64,000 bases of DNA from Prescottella agglutinans. Its GTDB lineage: Bacteria; Actinomycetota; Actinomycetes; Mycobacteriales; Mycobacteriaceae. The notes beneath the pieces are model-generated. The model saw nothing but the letters and a program-made list of their open reading frames with translations, did not search any database and was not told the DNA's origin. The stretch spans positions 434,001-498,000 of the forward strand of contig NZ_RKLP01000001.1 of the NCBI RefSeq assembly GCF_004011865.1, in the 5' to 3' direction. Shown in pieces: positions 32,269 to 40,949 of this stretch (positions within the stretch are counted from its first letter, which is position 1; every line of letters starts with the position of its first letter). The position numbers and the translations under genes were made by a program.

Positions 32269-32832
32269 TCAGGCGCTGACGAGCGCCTTGGACGCGTCGA
32301 CGAGGGCAGCGACGACCGCACCGACCTGCTGGGCGACCTCGGCGTTCTCACGCGGGTGCTGGTCGCCGAACTTCTGGATGGTGCCACCGATGGACAGCTC
32401 GGCCTCGAGGACGTTGCCGCCGGCGACGCCGAGGGCCTTGCGGGCGTCGTCGTGGGCCCACTTGGCGGCGTTGGGGCTCGGGGAGGCGCTGATCACGGCG
32501 ACCGGCTTGTCCTTGACGGCACCCGCACCGTAGGGGCGCGAGAGCCAGTCGATGGCGTTCTTCAGGACGGCGGGAACGGTGCCGTTGTACTCCGGGGTGA
32601 CCAGGAGCACGGCGTCGGCCTCGGCGGCAGCGGCGCGCAGCGCGTCGACGCCGGCGATCGTGGCGCCGGGGACGTCGACGTCCTCGTTGTAGAAGGGCAG
32701 GTCACCGAGGCCCTCGAAGATCGTGAGCTCGACGCCCTCGGGGGCGACGGCCGCAGCGGTCTCGGCGACCTGACGGTTGACGGAGCCGGCGCGGAGGCTG
32801 CCGACGAGGGTGAGAACGCGGGTCTCAGACAT
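32269..32832 (-). CDS. NAD(P)H-dependent FMN reductase
   Basis: 187 aa flavodoxin-fold quinone/chromate-type reductase. FMN phosphate loop LVGSLRAGSVNRQVAE near residue 10 and the conserved VLLVTPEYNGTVPAVLKNAIDWLSRP in the middle. The ATG at 32832 is close to the TetR operator, and the gene is divergent from that regulator, so it is the probable target. Physiological electron acceptor unknown; quinones or xenobiotics are likely. Confidence 0.9.
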   Translation of the reverse strand: MSETRVLTLVGSLRAGSVNRQVAETAAAVAPEGVELTIFEGLGDLPFYNEDVDVPGATIAGVDALRAAAAEADAVLLVTPEYNGTVPAVLKNAIDWLSRPYGAGAVKDKPVAVISASPSPNAAKWAHDDARKALGVAGGNVLEAELSIGGTIQKFGDQHPRENAEVAQQVGAVVAALVDASKALVSA

Positions 32833-32889
32833 GACTGGTGCTTCCTTACGATGGTGCGGTGGTTGACGCTGCAACAGGTATAGCAGCCT

Positions 32890-32909
32890 AAACGGACCAC
32901 GGTCCACTT
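32890..32909. promoter_or_regulatory. Operator-like inverted repeat between FMN reductase and TetR gene
   Basis: Half-sites AAACGGACC and GGTCCACTT separated by AC, so each arm reads AA(A/G)(C/T)GGACC. It sits in the 96-bp divergent gap, upstream of both starts, and suits repression of both genes by the TetR-like protein. Confidence 0.65.
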
Positions 32910-32928
32910 GTATTCCCGCTGGGATACG

Positions 32929-33552
32929 ATGCCTGACGTGAACAGCCCACTTCTTCCGCTGGTGGATGCCGAGATCCCCGAGCGATGTGACGCTGCCCGC
33001 AATCGGAAACTGCTCCTCGACGCGGCGGCCGAACTGGTCGCCGAACGCGGCGTCGATGCCGTCACGATGGAGGCAGTCGCCGCGAAGGCCGGCGTCGGCA
33101 AGGGCACCGTGTTCCGCCGGTTCGGCAGCCGGTCCGGCCTGATGAATGCACTGCTCGACCACACCGAGCGGGAACTGCAGCACGCGTTCATGTTCGGTCC
33201 CCCGCCGCTCGGCCCCGGCGCGGACCCGATCGTCCGACTGATCGCGTTCGGGCGCGCCCGACTCGACATGGTGACCGTGCAGGGCGACGTACTCCGGGCG
33301 GCCGAGGACTCGCCGGAGTTCCGCTACGCGAGCCCCGCGCGCGCGGTGAGCCTGCGACACATCGTGACGCTACTCACCGACGCGGGCGTCGACGGCGACG
33401 TCGAACTGCTGGGGGCCGCGCTGCTCGCCCCGCTGGAGGCGAGCCTGGTGCTCCACCAGATCCGGGTCACCGGGATGTCGCACCGCCGCATCGCCGACGG
33501 ATGGGAAGACCTGGCGCGCAGGATCACCGGCGCGCGCCCCGCATCCCGCTAG
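32929..33552 (+). CDS. TetR-family transcriptional regulator
   Basis: 207 aa. The N-terminal HTH is clear: LLLDAAAELVAERGVDAVTMEAVAAKAGVGKGTVFRRFGSR. The ligand domain has no recognised specificity. ATG 32929 is listed, but TACGAT at 32925-32930 is a good -10 element 7 nt before GTG 32938, so a leaderless transcript starting at 32938 (204 aa) is quite possible. Divergent from the FMN reductase it probably controls. Confidence 0.88.
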   Translation: MPDVNSPLLPLVDAEIPERCDAARNRKLLLDAAAELVAERGVDAVTMEAVAAKAGVGKGTVFRRFGSRSGLMNALLDHTERELQHAFMFGPPPLGPGADPIVRLIAFGRARLDMVTVQGDVLRAAEDSPEFRYASPARAVSLRHIVTLLTDAGVDGDVELLGAALLAPLEASLVLHQIRVTGMSHRRIADGWEDLARRITGARPASR

Positions 33553-33561
33553 GGTGTGGGC

Positions 33562-34383
33562 ATGCGCACGCTTCCGGTCACTCTCGCCCTGTTGTGTGCC
33601 GCCGCGCTGAGCGCGTGCGGCACCACGGCCGACGGAGCCGACGCCAGTTCCACTGCCGAACCGCCGGCGGTTTCGACGGCCGCCGCGCCCGAGGACGCGC
33701 TGTGGGGCCGGACGTTCCTTTCGACCTCCGTGACCGGATCGACGATCCCCGGCAGCGGCCCCCTCGAGGTCGCGTTTCCCGAGCGGGGTCACATCGCCAT
33801 GAGCGCGGGCTGCAACCGGGGCGTGAGCAGCGTCGACCTCGCCGGTGGAACCGTGAAGACCGGTCCGATCGCGACCACCATGATGGCCTGCCCTGGCGAC
33901 CTGGCCGGTGCGGACGAGTGGATGACGGACCTGTTCGCCGCGGAGCCGTCGTGGACGCTGGCCGAAGACACCCTCACGCTCGCGTCGGAGAGCATCACCG
34001 TCACCCTCGCGGACAAGAAGACCACCGAACCGGTTCGCCCCGTCATCGGGACCACCTGGGTGGTCGAGTCGTTGATCAAGCCGGACGCGATCGTCACGTC
34101 GGCCGCGCTCGAGACGTCGGCCCCGTCGCTGACGATCGGCCAGGACGGTCAGGCCACCGGGTCCACCGGGTGCAACCGGTTCAGCGGCCCGGTCCGGGTG
34201 GGCGACAGCACCATCACGTTCGGGAAGCTCGCGACCACCCGGGTCGCGTGTCCGGACGACGTCGCCGACGTCGAGCGCGCGGTGCTGCACGTCCTCGACG
34301 GCGAGGTGACCTACACGGTCGAGGGTCCCACGATGACGCTGATGCAGGCCGACGGCACCGGACTCCAGTTGCGCGGGAACTGA
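33562..34383 (+). CDS. Lipoprotein with two META domains
   Basis: 273 aa. Signal peptide MRTLPVTLALLCAAALSAC with lipobox ALSAC, cysteine at residue 19. Two META/HslJ-like repeats: one around AMSAGCNRGVSS and TTMMACPGD, the second around GSTGCNRFSGPV and TTRVACPDD, preceded by GTTWVVESL. Role of the family is stress-related but not biochemically defined. TAGGGT at 33550-33555 overlaps the stop codon of the TetR gene and lies 6 nt before the ATG, suggesting its own leaderless promoter. Confidence 0.85.
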   Translation: MRTLPVTLALLCAAALSACGTTADGADASSTAEPPAVSTAAAPEDALWGRTFLSTSVTGSTIPGSGPLEVAFPERGHIAMSAGCNRGVSSVDLAGGTVKTGPIATTMMACPGDLAGADEWMTDLFAAEPSWTLAEDTLTLASESITVTLADKKTTEPVRPVIGTTWVVESLIKPDAIVTSAALETSAPSLTIGQDGQATGSTGCNRFSGPVRVGDSTITFGKLATTRVACPDDVADVERAVLHVLDGEVTYTVEGPTMTLMQADGTGLQLRGN

Positions 34384-34390
34384 CCGGGCG

Positions 34391-34945
34391 TCACATCGCG
34401 GCGCGCAGCCAGTCCGCGAGAACACGGGCGCTGGCGTCGACCTGCGCGGGCCAGTCCATCGCGGAGTCGTCGGCGTGGTCGCTGACGTGCTTGACCAGTC
34501 GGCACCGCGCACCCAGCTGCGCGCACGCGTACGCGATGGCGAAACCCTCCATGTCGACCAGGTCGGCCCGCGCCGCCAGCGCGTCCCGGACCTGGGCGTC
34601 GGAGACGAACGAGTCACCCGTCGCGAGGACCGAGCCGTCCCCGTCGTCGAGGTCGAACACGTCGCGCACCGGATGCCCGAGCGACCGCAGGATCTCGCTG
34701 CTGATGTCGTGGTTGAGCACCGCCGACGGCAGGAACAGTCCGCCGTGATGGGCGTGCAGGGCGCCGGCGGTCCCGATGTTGACCACGAGCGGCAGCCGGT
34801 CCGGCGGGTACTGCGCCAGTGCGCGGGTGACCGCCACCGCCGACGCCACCTTGCCGATCCCGGTGACCACGACGTCCAGGCCGTCCGGCACGTGCGCCGC
34901 CTCCTCCCGGGTGGCGCTCACCACGAGGATGCCGGTGCTGTTCAT
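34391..34945 (-). CDS. Nucleoside phosphorylase / MTA-SAH nucleosidase-like protein
   Basis: 184 aa, PNP/UDP phosphorylase fold. ILVVSATREEAAHVPDGLDVVVTGIGKVASA at the N-terminus, NIGTAGAL in the phosphate-site region, and LVDMEGFAIAYACAQLG near residue 133, whose Met-Glu binds the ribose. HVSDHADDSAMDW near the end is the catalytic Asp region. Shorter than MtnN (about 230 aa). Predicted to hydrolyse an adenine or purine nucleoside; specific substrate unknown. Confidence 0.8.
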   Translation of the reverse strand: MNSTGILVVSATREEAAHVPDGLDVVVTGIGKVASAVAVTRALAQYPPDRLPLVVNIGTAGALHAHHGGLFLPSAVLNHDISSEILRSLGHPVRDVFDLDDGDGSVLATGDSFVSDAQVRDALAARADLVDMEGFAIAYACAQLGARCRLVKHVSDHADDSAMDWPAQVDASARVLADWLRAAM

Positions 34946-35045
34946 GAAGTTCTCCCGAATTCCTGGTCCGGCGCCGATCGGATGACGTGATCGCATCCTG
35001 CCGTGACTGTTCACGGCTGCGCGCACCCGACGCTACAGTTCTGCC

Positions 35046-35894
35046 ATGGCGATTCCACGTGCACAGATCATCGAGGAACTCGGAGTCCGGGCAACGATCG
35101 ATCCCGCCGCCGAGATTCGACAGCGCGTGGAGTTCCTCGCGGACTATCTGCGGTCCACCCCGGCCCGGGGCTTCGTGCTCGGGATCAGCGGCGGACAGGA
35201 CAGCACGCTGGCGGGACGCCTGACCCAGCTGGCCGCCGAGAAGTTGCGCGCCGAGGGCCACCCCGCCGAGTTCATCGCGGTGCGACTGCCGTACGGATCG
35301 CAGTTCGACGAGGACGACGCGCAGGTGGCGCTGAAGTTCATCGCGCCGGACCGATCGCTGACCGTGAACGTCAAGCCTGGCGCCGACGCGACCATCGCCG
35401 AGGCGTCGCAGGCGATGCACGATCTCCTCGACGACGGCGACCTGTTGCGGGACTTCGTGCGCGGCAACATCAAAGCGCGCGAGCGCATGATGATCCAGTA
35501 CGCGATCGCCGGCGAGCTCGGCTATCTCGTGGTCGGCACCGATCACGCCGCCGAGGCACTCACCGGGTTCTTCACCAAGTACGGCGACGGCGGTGTGGAC
35601 GTCACCCCGCTGACGGGTCTGACGAAGCGCCAGGGTGCCGCGCTGCTGCGCGAGCTGGGCGCACCGGACACCACGTGGCAGAAGGTGCCGACGGCGGACC
35701 TCGAGGACAACCGTCCGTCGCTGCCGGACGAGGTGGCGCTCGGGGTGACCTACCAGCAGATCGACGACTACCTCGAGGGCAAGGACGTGACCGCCGATGT
35801 CGCCGACAAGCTCGGGTGGATGTACCGCAACACCCGGCACAAGCGAACGGTGCCGGTGACGCCGCTCGACGCGTGGTGGCGCGAACAACACTGA
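35046..35894 (+). CDS. nadE: NH3-dependent NAD+ synthetase
   Basis: 282 aa, short form lacking the glutaminase domain found in mycobacterial NadE. The ATP-pyrophosphatase loop [14 protein letters not shown] lies near residue 45, with [10 protein letters not shown] and [43 protein letters not shown] typical of the family. The ATG at 35046 is 6 nt after TACAGT, suggesting a leaderless message. Final step of NAD synthesis, amidating nicotinate adenine dinucleotide. Confidence 0.96.
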   Translation: MAIPRAQIIEELGVRATIDPAAEIRQRVEFLADYLRSTPARGFVLGISGGQDSTLAGRLTQLAAEKLRAEGHPAEFIAVRLPYGSQFDEDDAQVALKFIAPDRSLTVNVKPGADATIAEASQAMHDLLDDGDLLRDFVRGNIKARERMMIQYAIAGELGYLVVGTDHAAEALTGFFTKYGDGGVDVTPLTGLTKRQGAALLRELGAPDTTWQKVPTADLEDNRPSLPDEVALGVTYQQIDDYLEGKDVTADVADKLGWMYRNTRHKRTVPVTPLDAWWREQH

Positions 35895-35925
35895 CGAGGT
35901 CCTGACGGACGGACAGGGGGACGAC

Positions 35926-36687
35926 GTGACTACGTATCTGGTGGCGGGCGGAACGGGGGTCGCCGGCCGGTCCGTGGTGACCGAACTGGTGCGGCGCGGA
36001 GAATCGGTCCGCATCCTCAGTCGCCACGGCGGCACGAACGACGGCGCCCAGCACGCGGTCGGCGACATGGTGAGCGGAGACGGACTCGCCGCAGCACTGG
36101 ACGGCGTCGACGTTGTCATCGACACAACCGACGGCAAGACACGAAGCACCCGTGACGTTTTGGGCTTGGGCGCGAGGAACCTGCTGTCGGCGGCCACGGC
36201 GGCGGGCGTCTCGCACGCGGTTCTGCTGTCCATCGTGAACGTCGACCGCGGGCGGTTCACGTATTACCGGGCCAAGACCCGCCAGGAGCGGCTCTACCGG
36301 GAGGCGCCGCTGCCGACGCACGTCGTGCGGGCGACGCAGTTCCACGAGTTCGTCCCCATGATCTGCGCGCCCTTCGCCCGGATCGGGATCGTTCCCGCCT
36401 TCACCTACACCCGGTTCCAGCCGATCGACACCTCCGACGTGGCCCGGGCACTCGTCGACGCGGCGGAGCAGGGGCCCTCGACCGAGCCGACCGTCGTGGG
36501 CGGCCCCGAGGTCCTCACGATGCGCGAGATGGCCACCGCGTGGAAGTCCGCCACGGGCAGGCGCGGACGGGTGACGAACATCCGCATCCCCGGCGACATG
36601 GGCGAGTTCTGGCGCAACGGCTGGAACCTGGTTCCGGACAAGTCATTCGGCACCGTCACGTTCGAGCAGTGGCTGGCGCAGCGCTGA
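35926..36687 (+). CDS. NmrA-like NAD(P)-binding protein (atypical SDR)
   Basis: 253 aa. Rossmann loop VAGGTGVAGRSVVTELVRRG at the start, DTTDGKT and HAVLLSIVNVDRGRFTYYRAKTRQE in the middle. Active-site Tyr/Lys spacing is of the atypical SDR type. Resembles actinobacterial NAD(P)H-binding proteins of unknown substrate. GTG start at 35926, 31 bp after nadE on the same strand, so co-transcription is plausible. Converges with moaD with a 6-bp gap. Confidence 0.82.
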   Translation: MTTYLVAGGTGVAGRSVVTELVRRGESVRILSRHGGTNDGAQHAVGDMVSGDGLAAALDGVDVVIDTTDGKTRSTRDVLGLGARNLLSAATAAGVSHAVLLSIVNVDRGRFTYYRAKTRQERLYREAPLPTHVVRATQFHEFVPMICAPFARIGIVPAFTYTRFQPIDTSDVARALVDAAEQGPSTEPTVVGGPEVLTMREMATAWKSATGRRGRVTNIRIPGDMGEFWRNGWNLVPDKSFGTVTFEQWLAQR

Positions 36688-36693
36688 CCCGGC

Positions 36694-36984
36694 TCACCCG
36701 CCCGCGAACGGCGGCAGGACGTCCACCTGCGCGCCGACCGGACGGGCCATGTCGCGTGTGAGCTCCGAGTCGACGAGGTAGGCCGCCACCCCGAGAATCT
36801 TCTCCATGCGTTCGCCGTAGCGGTCGGCCAGCGCTGCCTGCAGATCCGCGAGATCGGCCCCGAGCGGCAACGACAACGTCTCGATGGACCGGTCGGCCGC
36901 CTCGGCCGCCGCCGCGAAGTAGCGCACCTCGACGGTGCACGTCGACTCGCTCACCGCGCCCACCGTCCCCGACACCTCAGCCAC
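36694..36984 (-). CDS. moaD: MoaD/ThiS-family sulfur carrier
   Basis: 96 aa small subunit of molybdopterin synthase. Ubiquitin-like fold with the essential C-terminal Gly-Gly (PPFAGG), [13 protein letters not shown] near residue 20 and [10 protein letters not shown]. The GTG at 36984 overlaps the moaA stop (TGA 36977-36979), so translation is coupled. The partner large subunit MoaE is encoded at the other end of the cluster, on the opposite strand. Confidence 0.88.
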   Translation of the reverse strand: MAEVSGTVGAVSESTCTVEVRYFAAAAEAADRSIETLSLPLGADLADLQAALADRYGERMEKILGVAAYLVDSELTRDMARPVGAQVDVLPPFAGG

Positions 36985-38080
36985 CGATCGCTCCCATGCT
37001 GCGTTGCGGTGGGACGAATCCCGCCGCGTTGATGCTGTGCCCGGCCCACTTGTTCCACATCGCAGCGCGCCACAGCTGCGCGAGCTCGTCGTCGCAGGCT
37101 CCAGCCCGCAGCGCGCCGCGCAGGTCCACCTCGCGGTCACTGAACAGACACGACCGGACGGTCCCCTCCGCGGTCAGGCGGGTGCGATCGCAGTCCGCGC
37201 AGAACGAGCGGGTCACCGACGCGATGATCCCCACCGTCGCGGGACCACCGTTCACCAGCCATTCCTCGGCGGGGGCGGACGGGTCGTCCCGGCCCACCTC
37301 GCGCAGGTCGAAGCGTTCACCCAGCACGTCGAGCAGGCTCTGCGCGTCCACCATGTTCTCGCGGGCCCACTCGTGGTCGGCGTCGAGGGGCATCTGCTCG
37401 ATGAACCGCAGCGCACAGCCCGACTCCAGGCACCACTGCAGCAGATCGGCCGCACCGTCGAGCGTTTCGGACATCAACACCGCGTTGATCTTCAGCGGTG
37501 CGAGCCCGGCGTCCTGCGCGGCGCGGATCCCGGCGAGCACCGAGTCCAGGCGGTCGCGGCGGGTCAGTTCGGCGAAGTGGTGCCGGTCGATGGTGTCCAG
37601 CGAGACGTTCACCCGGGACAGCCCGGCCCGGGCGAGGGCGCCCGCGCGATGTTCGAGGCCGACGGCGTTGGTCGTCATCGACAGCGGAATCCCCGGCACC
37701 GCCGCCGCGCAGCCGGCGACGATGGTCTCGAGATCGCGGCGCATCAGCGGTTCGCCGCCGGTGAACCGGACCTCCCGGACCCCCAACCGGTGCACCGCGA
37801 TGCCGACCAGTCGGACGATCTCGTCGGCGCTGAGCAACTGCCGCGACGGAATCGCCGGCAGCCCCTCGGCCGGCATGCAGTACGTGCAACGGAGCGAGCA
37901 CTTCTCGGTGATCGACACCCGCAGATCCCGGGCGATCCGCCCGAAACCGTCCACCAGTTCGGGCACGTCGGGACGTCCGTCCATCGACGGACCAGTGGGC
38001 ACGGTCGACGTCTCCGTCGCCGACGGCATCGTGGGAATGCCCACGTCCACCGCCGTCCGCGTGCGTGTCGCCGTCGTCAT
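36977..38080 (-). CDS. moaA: GTP 3',8-cyclase
   Basis: 367 aa radical-SAM enzyme making 3',8-cH2GTP in molybdenum cofactor synthesis. N-terminal cluster motif [10 protein letters not shown] near residue 60; C-terminal cluster [22 protein letters not shown]; and the C-terminal GAIGG tail required for GTP binding. SAM-binding [15 protein letters not shown] present. About 40 extra residues precede the core. Divergent from moeA over only 61 bp. Confidence 0.96.
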   Translation of the reverse strand: MTTATRTRTAVDVGIPTMPSATETSTVPTGPSMDGRPDVPELVDGFGRIARDLRVSITEKCSLRCTYCMPAEGLPAIPSRQLLSADEIVRLVGIAVHRLGVREVRFTGGEPLMRRDLETIVAGCAAAVPGIPLSMTTNAVGLEHRAGALARAGLSRVNVSLDTIDRHHFAELTRRDRLDSVLAGIRAAQDAGLAPLKINAVLMSETLDGAADLLQWCLESGCALRFIEQMPLDADHEWARENMVDAQSLLDVLGERFDLREVGRDDPSAPAEEWLVNGGPATVGIIASVTRSFCADCDRTRLTAEGTVRSCLFSDREVDLRGALRAGACDDELAQLWRAAMWNKWAGHSINAAGFVPPQRSMGAIGG

Positions 38081-38141
38081 CCCACCAGTATGCCGCCGTC
38101 GACGCTCCCGAGTGCGCTGAAGATGCCTAGGATTGGCACTC

Positions 38142-39359
38142 ATGGCACAGGCGCAGCGGCACTCAGGCCAGCGAAGCACCGCACGTTCCGTCGAGGACCA
38201 TGCCGCCGACGTGACCGAACTGCTCGGACCGCTCCTGACCCGGCCGTCCGAGACCGTCCGACTCGCCGACGCGCTCGGCCGGGTCCTGTCGTACGACATC
38301 TCCTCCCCCGTCGACCTGCCGCTGTTCCGGAACTCGCAGATGGACGGTTTCGCCGTCGACGCCGCATCGATCGCCACGGTCCCTGCGACCCTGCCGATCG
38401 TGGCGACGGTGCCCGCCGGACCGGCCGAACCGGCCCCGCACGTTCCGGGGACCGCGATCCGCATCATGACCGGGGCGGTGCTGCCCCAGGGCGCGGATGC
38501 CGTTGTCCCCGTGGAGGACACGGACGTGTCGGACGGGAAGGTCACCGTTCACCGCTCGCGTGGGGTCGGCGACTTCGTCCGCGACCGCGGCAGCGACGTG
38601 CGCACCGGGATGCTGCTGCTGCCCGCCGGCACCGTGCTCGAGCCCCGCCACCTGGGGGTGCTCGCCGCGGTCGGGCTGGGTTCGGTGGCGGTCCGCGCCC
38701 GGCCCCGGGCCGCGGTCATCACGACGGGAGCCGAACTGGTCGACACCGGCACGACCCCGGGCCCCGGCCAGATCTACGACTCGAACGGCGTCTCGCTCGC
38801 GTCGAGCCTGCGCGCGAACGGCGTCGAGGTGGCGGTCCTCGACCGCAGCAGCGACGAACCGGACGCCTTCCGCGCGGCGCTGCGGCGCGCGGTCGCCCGC
38901 GCCGACCTGGTGATCACGTCCGGCGGGGTGTCGATGGGCGACTACGAGGTGGTCAAGGACGTCCTCGCCGAACTCGGTGCGCGGTTCGGTCCGGTCGCGA
39001 TGCAACCGGGGGGGCCGCAGGGCCTGGCGCTGGTCGACGAGATCCCGGTCCTGACGTTTCCCGGGAACCCGGTCAGCACGATGGTCTCGTTCGAGGTGTT
39101 CCTGCGTCCGCTGCTGCGCCGGGCGGGCGGCCTGCCGCCGATCCCCCGCGAGGACGCTGTCCTCGACCACGACGTCACGTCGGTGCCGGGCAAACGCCAG
39201 TTCCTCCGCGGCCGCCGCACCGACTCCGGCGTCGAGGTGGTCGCCGGTCCGGGCTCGCACCTGGTGGCGGCGCTCGCGTGGGCGGATGTCCTGATCGATG
39301 TGCCCGCCGACGTCACCTCCCTGGCGGCGGGCGAACGAGTGAAGGTGTGGCCCCTGTAG
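38142..39359 (+). CDS. moeA: Molybdopterin molybdenumtransferase
   Basis: 405 aa, inserts molybdate into adenylated molybdopterin. Recognised by [30 protein letters not shown], the [18 protein letters not shown] segment, and the MoCF-fold [19 protein letters not shown] with [21 protein letters not shown] at 38128-38133 is 8 nt before the ATG, so the message may be leaderless. Stop and the next GTG overlap (TAGTG), coupling it to the fused moaCB. Confidence 0.96.
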   Translation: MAQAQRHSGQRSTARSVEDHAADVTELLGPLLTRPSETVRLADALGRVLSYDISSPVDLPLFRNSQMDGFAVDAASIATVPATLPIVATVPAGPAEPAPHVPGTAIRIMTGAVLPQGADAVVPVEDTDVSDGKVTVHRSRGVGDFVRDRGSDVRTGMLLLPAGTVLEPRHLGVLAAVGLGSVAVRARPRAAVITTGAELVDTGTTPGPGQIYDSNGVSLASSLRANGVEVAVLDRSSDEPDAFRAALRRAVARADLVITSGGVSMGDYEVVKDVLAELGARFGPVAMQPGGPQGLALVDEIPVLTFPGNPVSTMVSFEVFLRPLLRRAGGLPPIPREDAVLDHDVTSVPGKRQFLRGRRTDSGVEVVAGPGSHLVAALAWADVLIDVPADVTSLAAGERVKVWPL

Positions 39360-40366
39360 TGACCGAGAACGACACGAGCGAACTGAGCCACCTCGACGGC
39401 GAGGGCCGCGCCCGGATGGTCGACGTGAGCGCCAAGACGGACACCACCCGCGTCGCGGTCGCCGCCGGCGAACTCGTCACCACCCCTGAGGTGGTGGCGC
39501 TGGTGCGCGCCGACGACCTGCCCAAGGCCGACGTCCTGTCGACCGCCCGGATCGCCGGCATCTCCGGTGCCAAGAAGACGTCCGAGCTGATCCCGCTGTG
39601 CCACCAGTTGGCGCTGTCCTCCGTGAAGGTCGAGTTCGGGTTCACCGAGTCGTCGATCACGATCGAGGCGACCGCGAAGACCAAGGGCCCCACCGGTGTC
39701 GAGATGGAGGCGCTGACCGCCGTCGCGGTGGCCGGGCTGACCCTGCACGACATGGTGAAGGCGGTCGACCCGGCCGCGACGCTCGACGGTGTCCGACTGC
39801 TCACCAAGGAGGGCGGCAAGCGGGGCCTCTGGCGGCGCGACGAGCCGCAACCCGCCCAGGCGCCCGCGGCCGTCGGCCCCGAGGCGCGCCCCGGATCGGC
39901 GACCGTGCTCGTCGCGTCGACCGGCGGCGCCCGCGGCACCCGCCCGGACACCACCGGCCCGGCCATCGTCGAGTGGCTCACCGCGCGCGGTCTCACCGTC
40001 CGCGGCCCGCTGGTCTACGCCGACGCCGACATCGCCGCCGGTCTGGCCGACGCCCTGTCCGACGCCCCCGCCCTGGTGGTCACCACGGGCGGGACGGGCG
40101 CCTCCCCCACCGATGCGACGCCGGAGGCGACCCGCGCCGTGCTGGACCGGGAGCTGCCCGGGATCGCCGAGGAGATGCGCCGACGCGGGACGAAGGTGAC
40201 CCCGCACGCGTCGCTCAGCCGCGGGCTGGCGGGCCTGTCGGGTCGCACGCTGATCGTCAACCTGCCGGGCTCGCCGGGCGGCGTGAAGGATGGGTTGTCG
40301 GTGCTGGATCCGATCCTCGAGCACCTGCTCGCACAGATCGCCGGCGGGGGTGCGCACGATGCGTGA
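39359..40366 (+). CDS. Fused MoaC-MoaB/MogA protein
   Basis: 335 aa bifunctional protein. Residues 10-160 are MoaC (cyclic pyranopterin monophosphate synthase): GAKKTSELIPLCHQLALSSV and MEALTAVAVAGLTLHDMVKAVDP. After a Pro/Ala-rich linker, residues 180-330 are a MoCF/MogA-MoaB molybdopterin adenylyltransferase: TTGGTGASPTDATPEATRAV and NLPGSPGGVKDGL. So steps two and four of the pathway are on one chain. GTG start overlaps moeA stop; its stop overlaps the moaE start. Confidence 0.93.
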   Translation: MTENDTSELSHLDGEGRARMVDVSAKTDTTRVAVAAGELVTTPEVVALVRADDLPKADVLSTARIAGISGAKKTSELIPLCHQLALSSVKVEFGFTESSITIEATAKTKGPTGVEMEALTAVAVAGLTLHDMVKAVDPAATLDGVRLLTKEGGKRGLWRRDEPQPAQAPAAVGPEARPGSATVLVASTGGARGTRPDTTGPAIVEWLTARGLTVRGPLVYADADIAAGLADALSDAPALVVTTGGTGASPTDATPEATRAVLDRELPGIAEEMRRRGTKVTPHASLSRGLAGLSGRTLIVNLPGSPGGVKDGLSVLDPILEHLLAQIAGGGAHDA

Positions 40367-40772
40367 ACCGCTGGCCCGCATCTCGGCCGAACCGCTCGAT
40401 CCCGCGGCCGTCGACGCCGCCGTGGCCGGGCCCGAGCACGGCGCCGTGGTGGTCTTCACCGGGGTCGTCCGGGACCACGACGGCGGCCGGTCGGTATCGG
40501 CGCTGGAATACCAGGCCCATCCGGACGCCGAACGGTTCCTGCGGCAGTGCTGCGAGCAGGTGTCCGAGCGGACCGGACTGCCCGTCGCCGCCGTGCACCG
40601 TGTGGGGCAGCTGACGATCGGGGATCTGGCGCTGGTCGCGGCGGTCGCCGCACCGCATCGCGCGGAGGCGTTCGCGGCGTGCGCCGAACTGGTCGAACGG
40701 ATCAAGGCCGAGGTACCGATCTGGAAGCGTCAGCGGTTCACCACCGGGGTCTCCGAGTGGGTGGGCCTCTAA
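40359..40772 (+). CDS. moaE: Molybdopterin synthase catalytic subunit
   Basis: 137 aa. MoaE motifs: GAVVVFTGVVRDHDGGRSVSALEYQAHPDAE and the catalytic-lysine region KAEVPIWKRQRF. AVHRVGQLTIGDLALVAAVAAPHR is the dimer-interface block. Overlaps the moaCB stop by 8 nt. Completes the set moaD, moaA, moeA, moaC-B, moaE; a MoeB-type activator is not in the window. Confidence 0.95.
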   Translation: MREPLARISAEPLDPAAVDAAVAGPEHGAVVVFTGVVRDHDGGRSVSALEYQAHPDAERFLRQCCEQVSERTGLPVAAVHRVGQLTIGDLALVAAVAAPHRAEAFAACAELVERIKAEVPIWKRQRFTTGVSEWVGL

Positions 40773-40949
40773 CCGACGGCGGCGCCCCAACCCGGTATGG
40801 TGGCAGGAACTGGACGCCCCTCGAAGGGCGTCCAGCGTCGTAGAACGCTTCTTTTCTCGAGCATGTCTTGCGGCGCTCGATCTTGCCCACCGGCAAAGTC
40901 GCCACCTTGTGCAGGCCGTGCGCCGGGGCATCTCGCGCCGCGGGCCTGC
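40773..40949 (+). promoter_or_regulatory. Structured 5' leader of the DEAD-box helicase gene
   Basis: About 177 nt without a gene. It contains a perfect 10-bp hairpin CTGGACGCCC / GGGCGTCCAG (40810-40819 and 40826-40835) followed about 10 nt later by CTTCTTTTCT. This is an intrinsic terminator or attenuator upstream of a cold-shock-type helicase. Whether it ends moaE transcription or regulates the helicase cannot be decided by eye. Confidence 0.55.

Noticed and set aside
36935-40366. Very long plus-strand frame running from moaD to the end of moaCB
   Set aside because: Only its last 335 codons (from 39359) are a real gene; the earlier part is antisense to moaA and out of frame with moeA.
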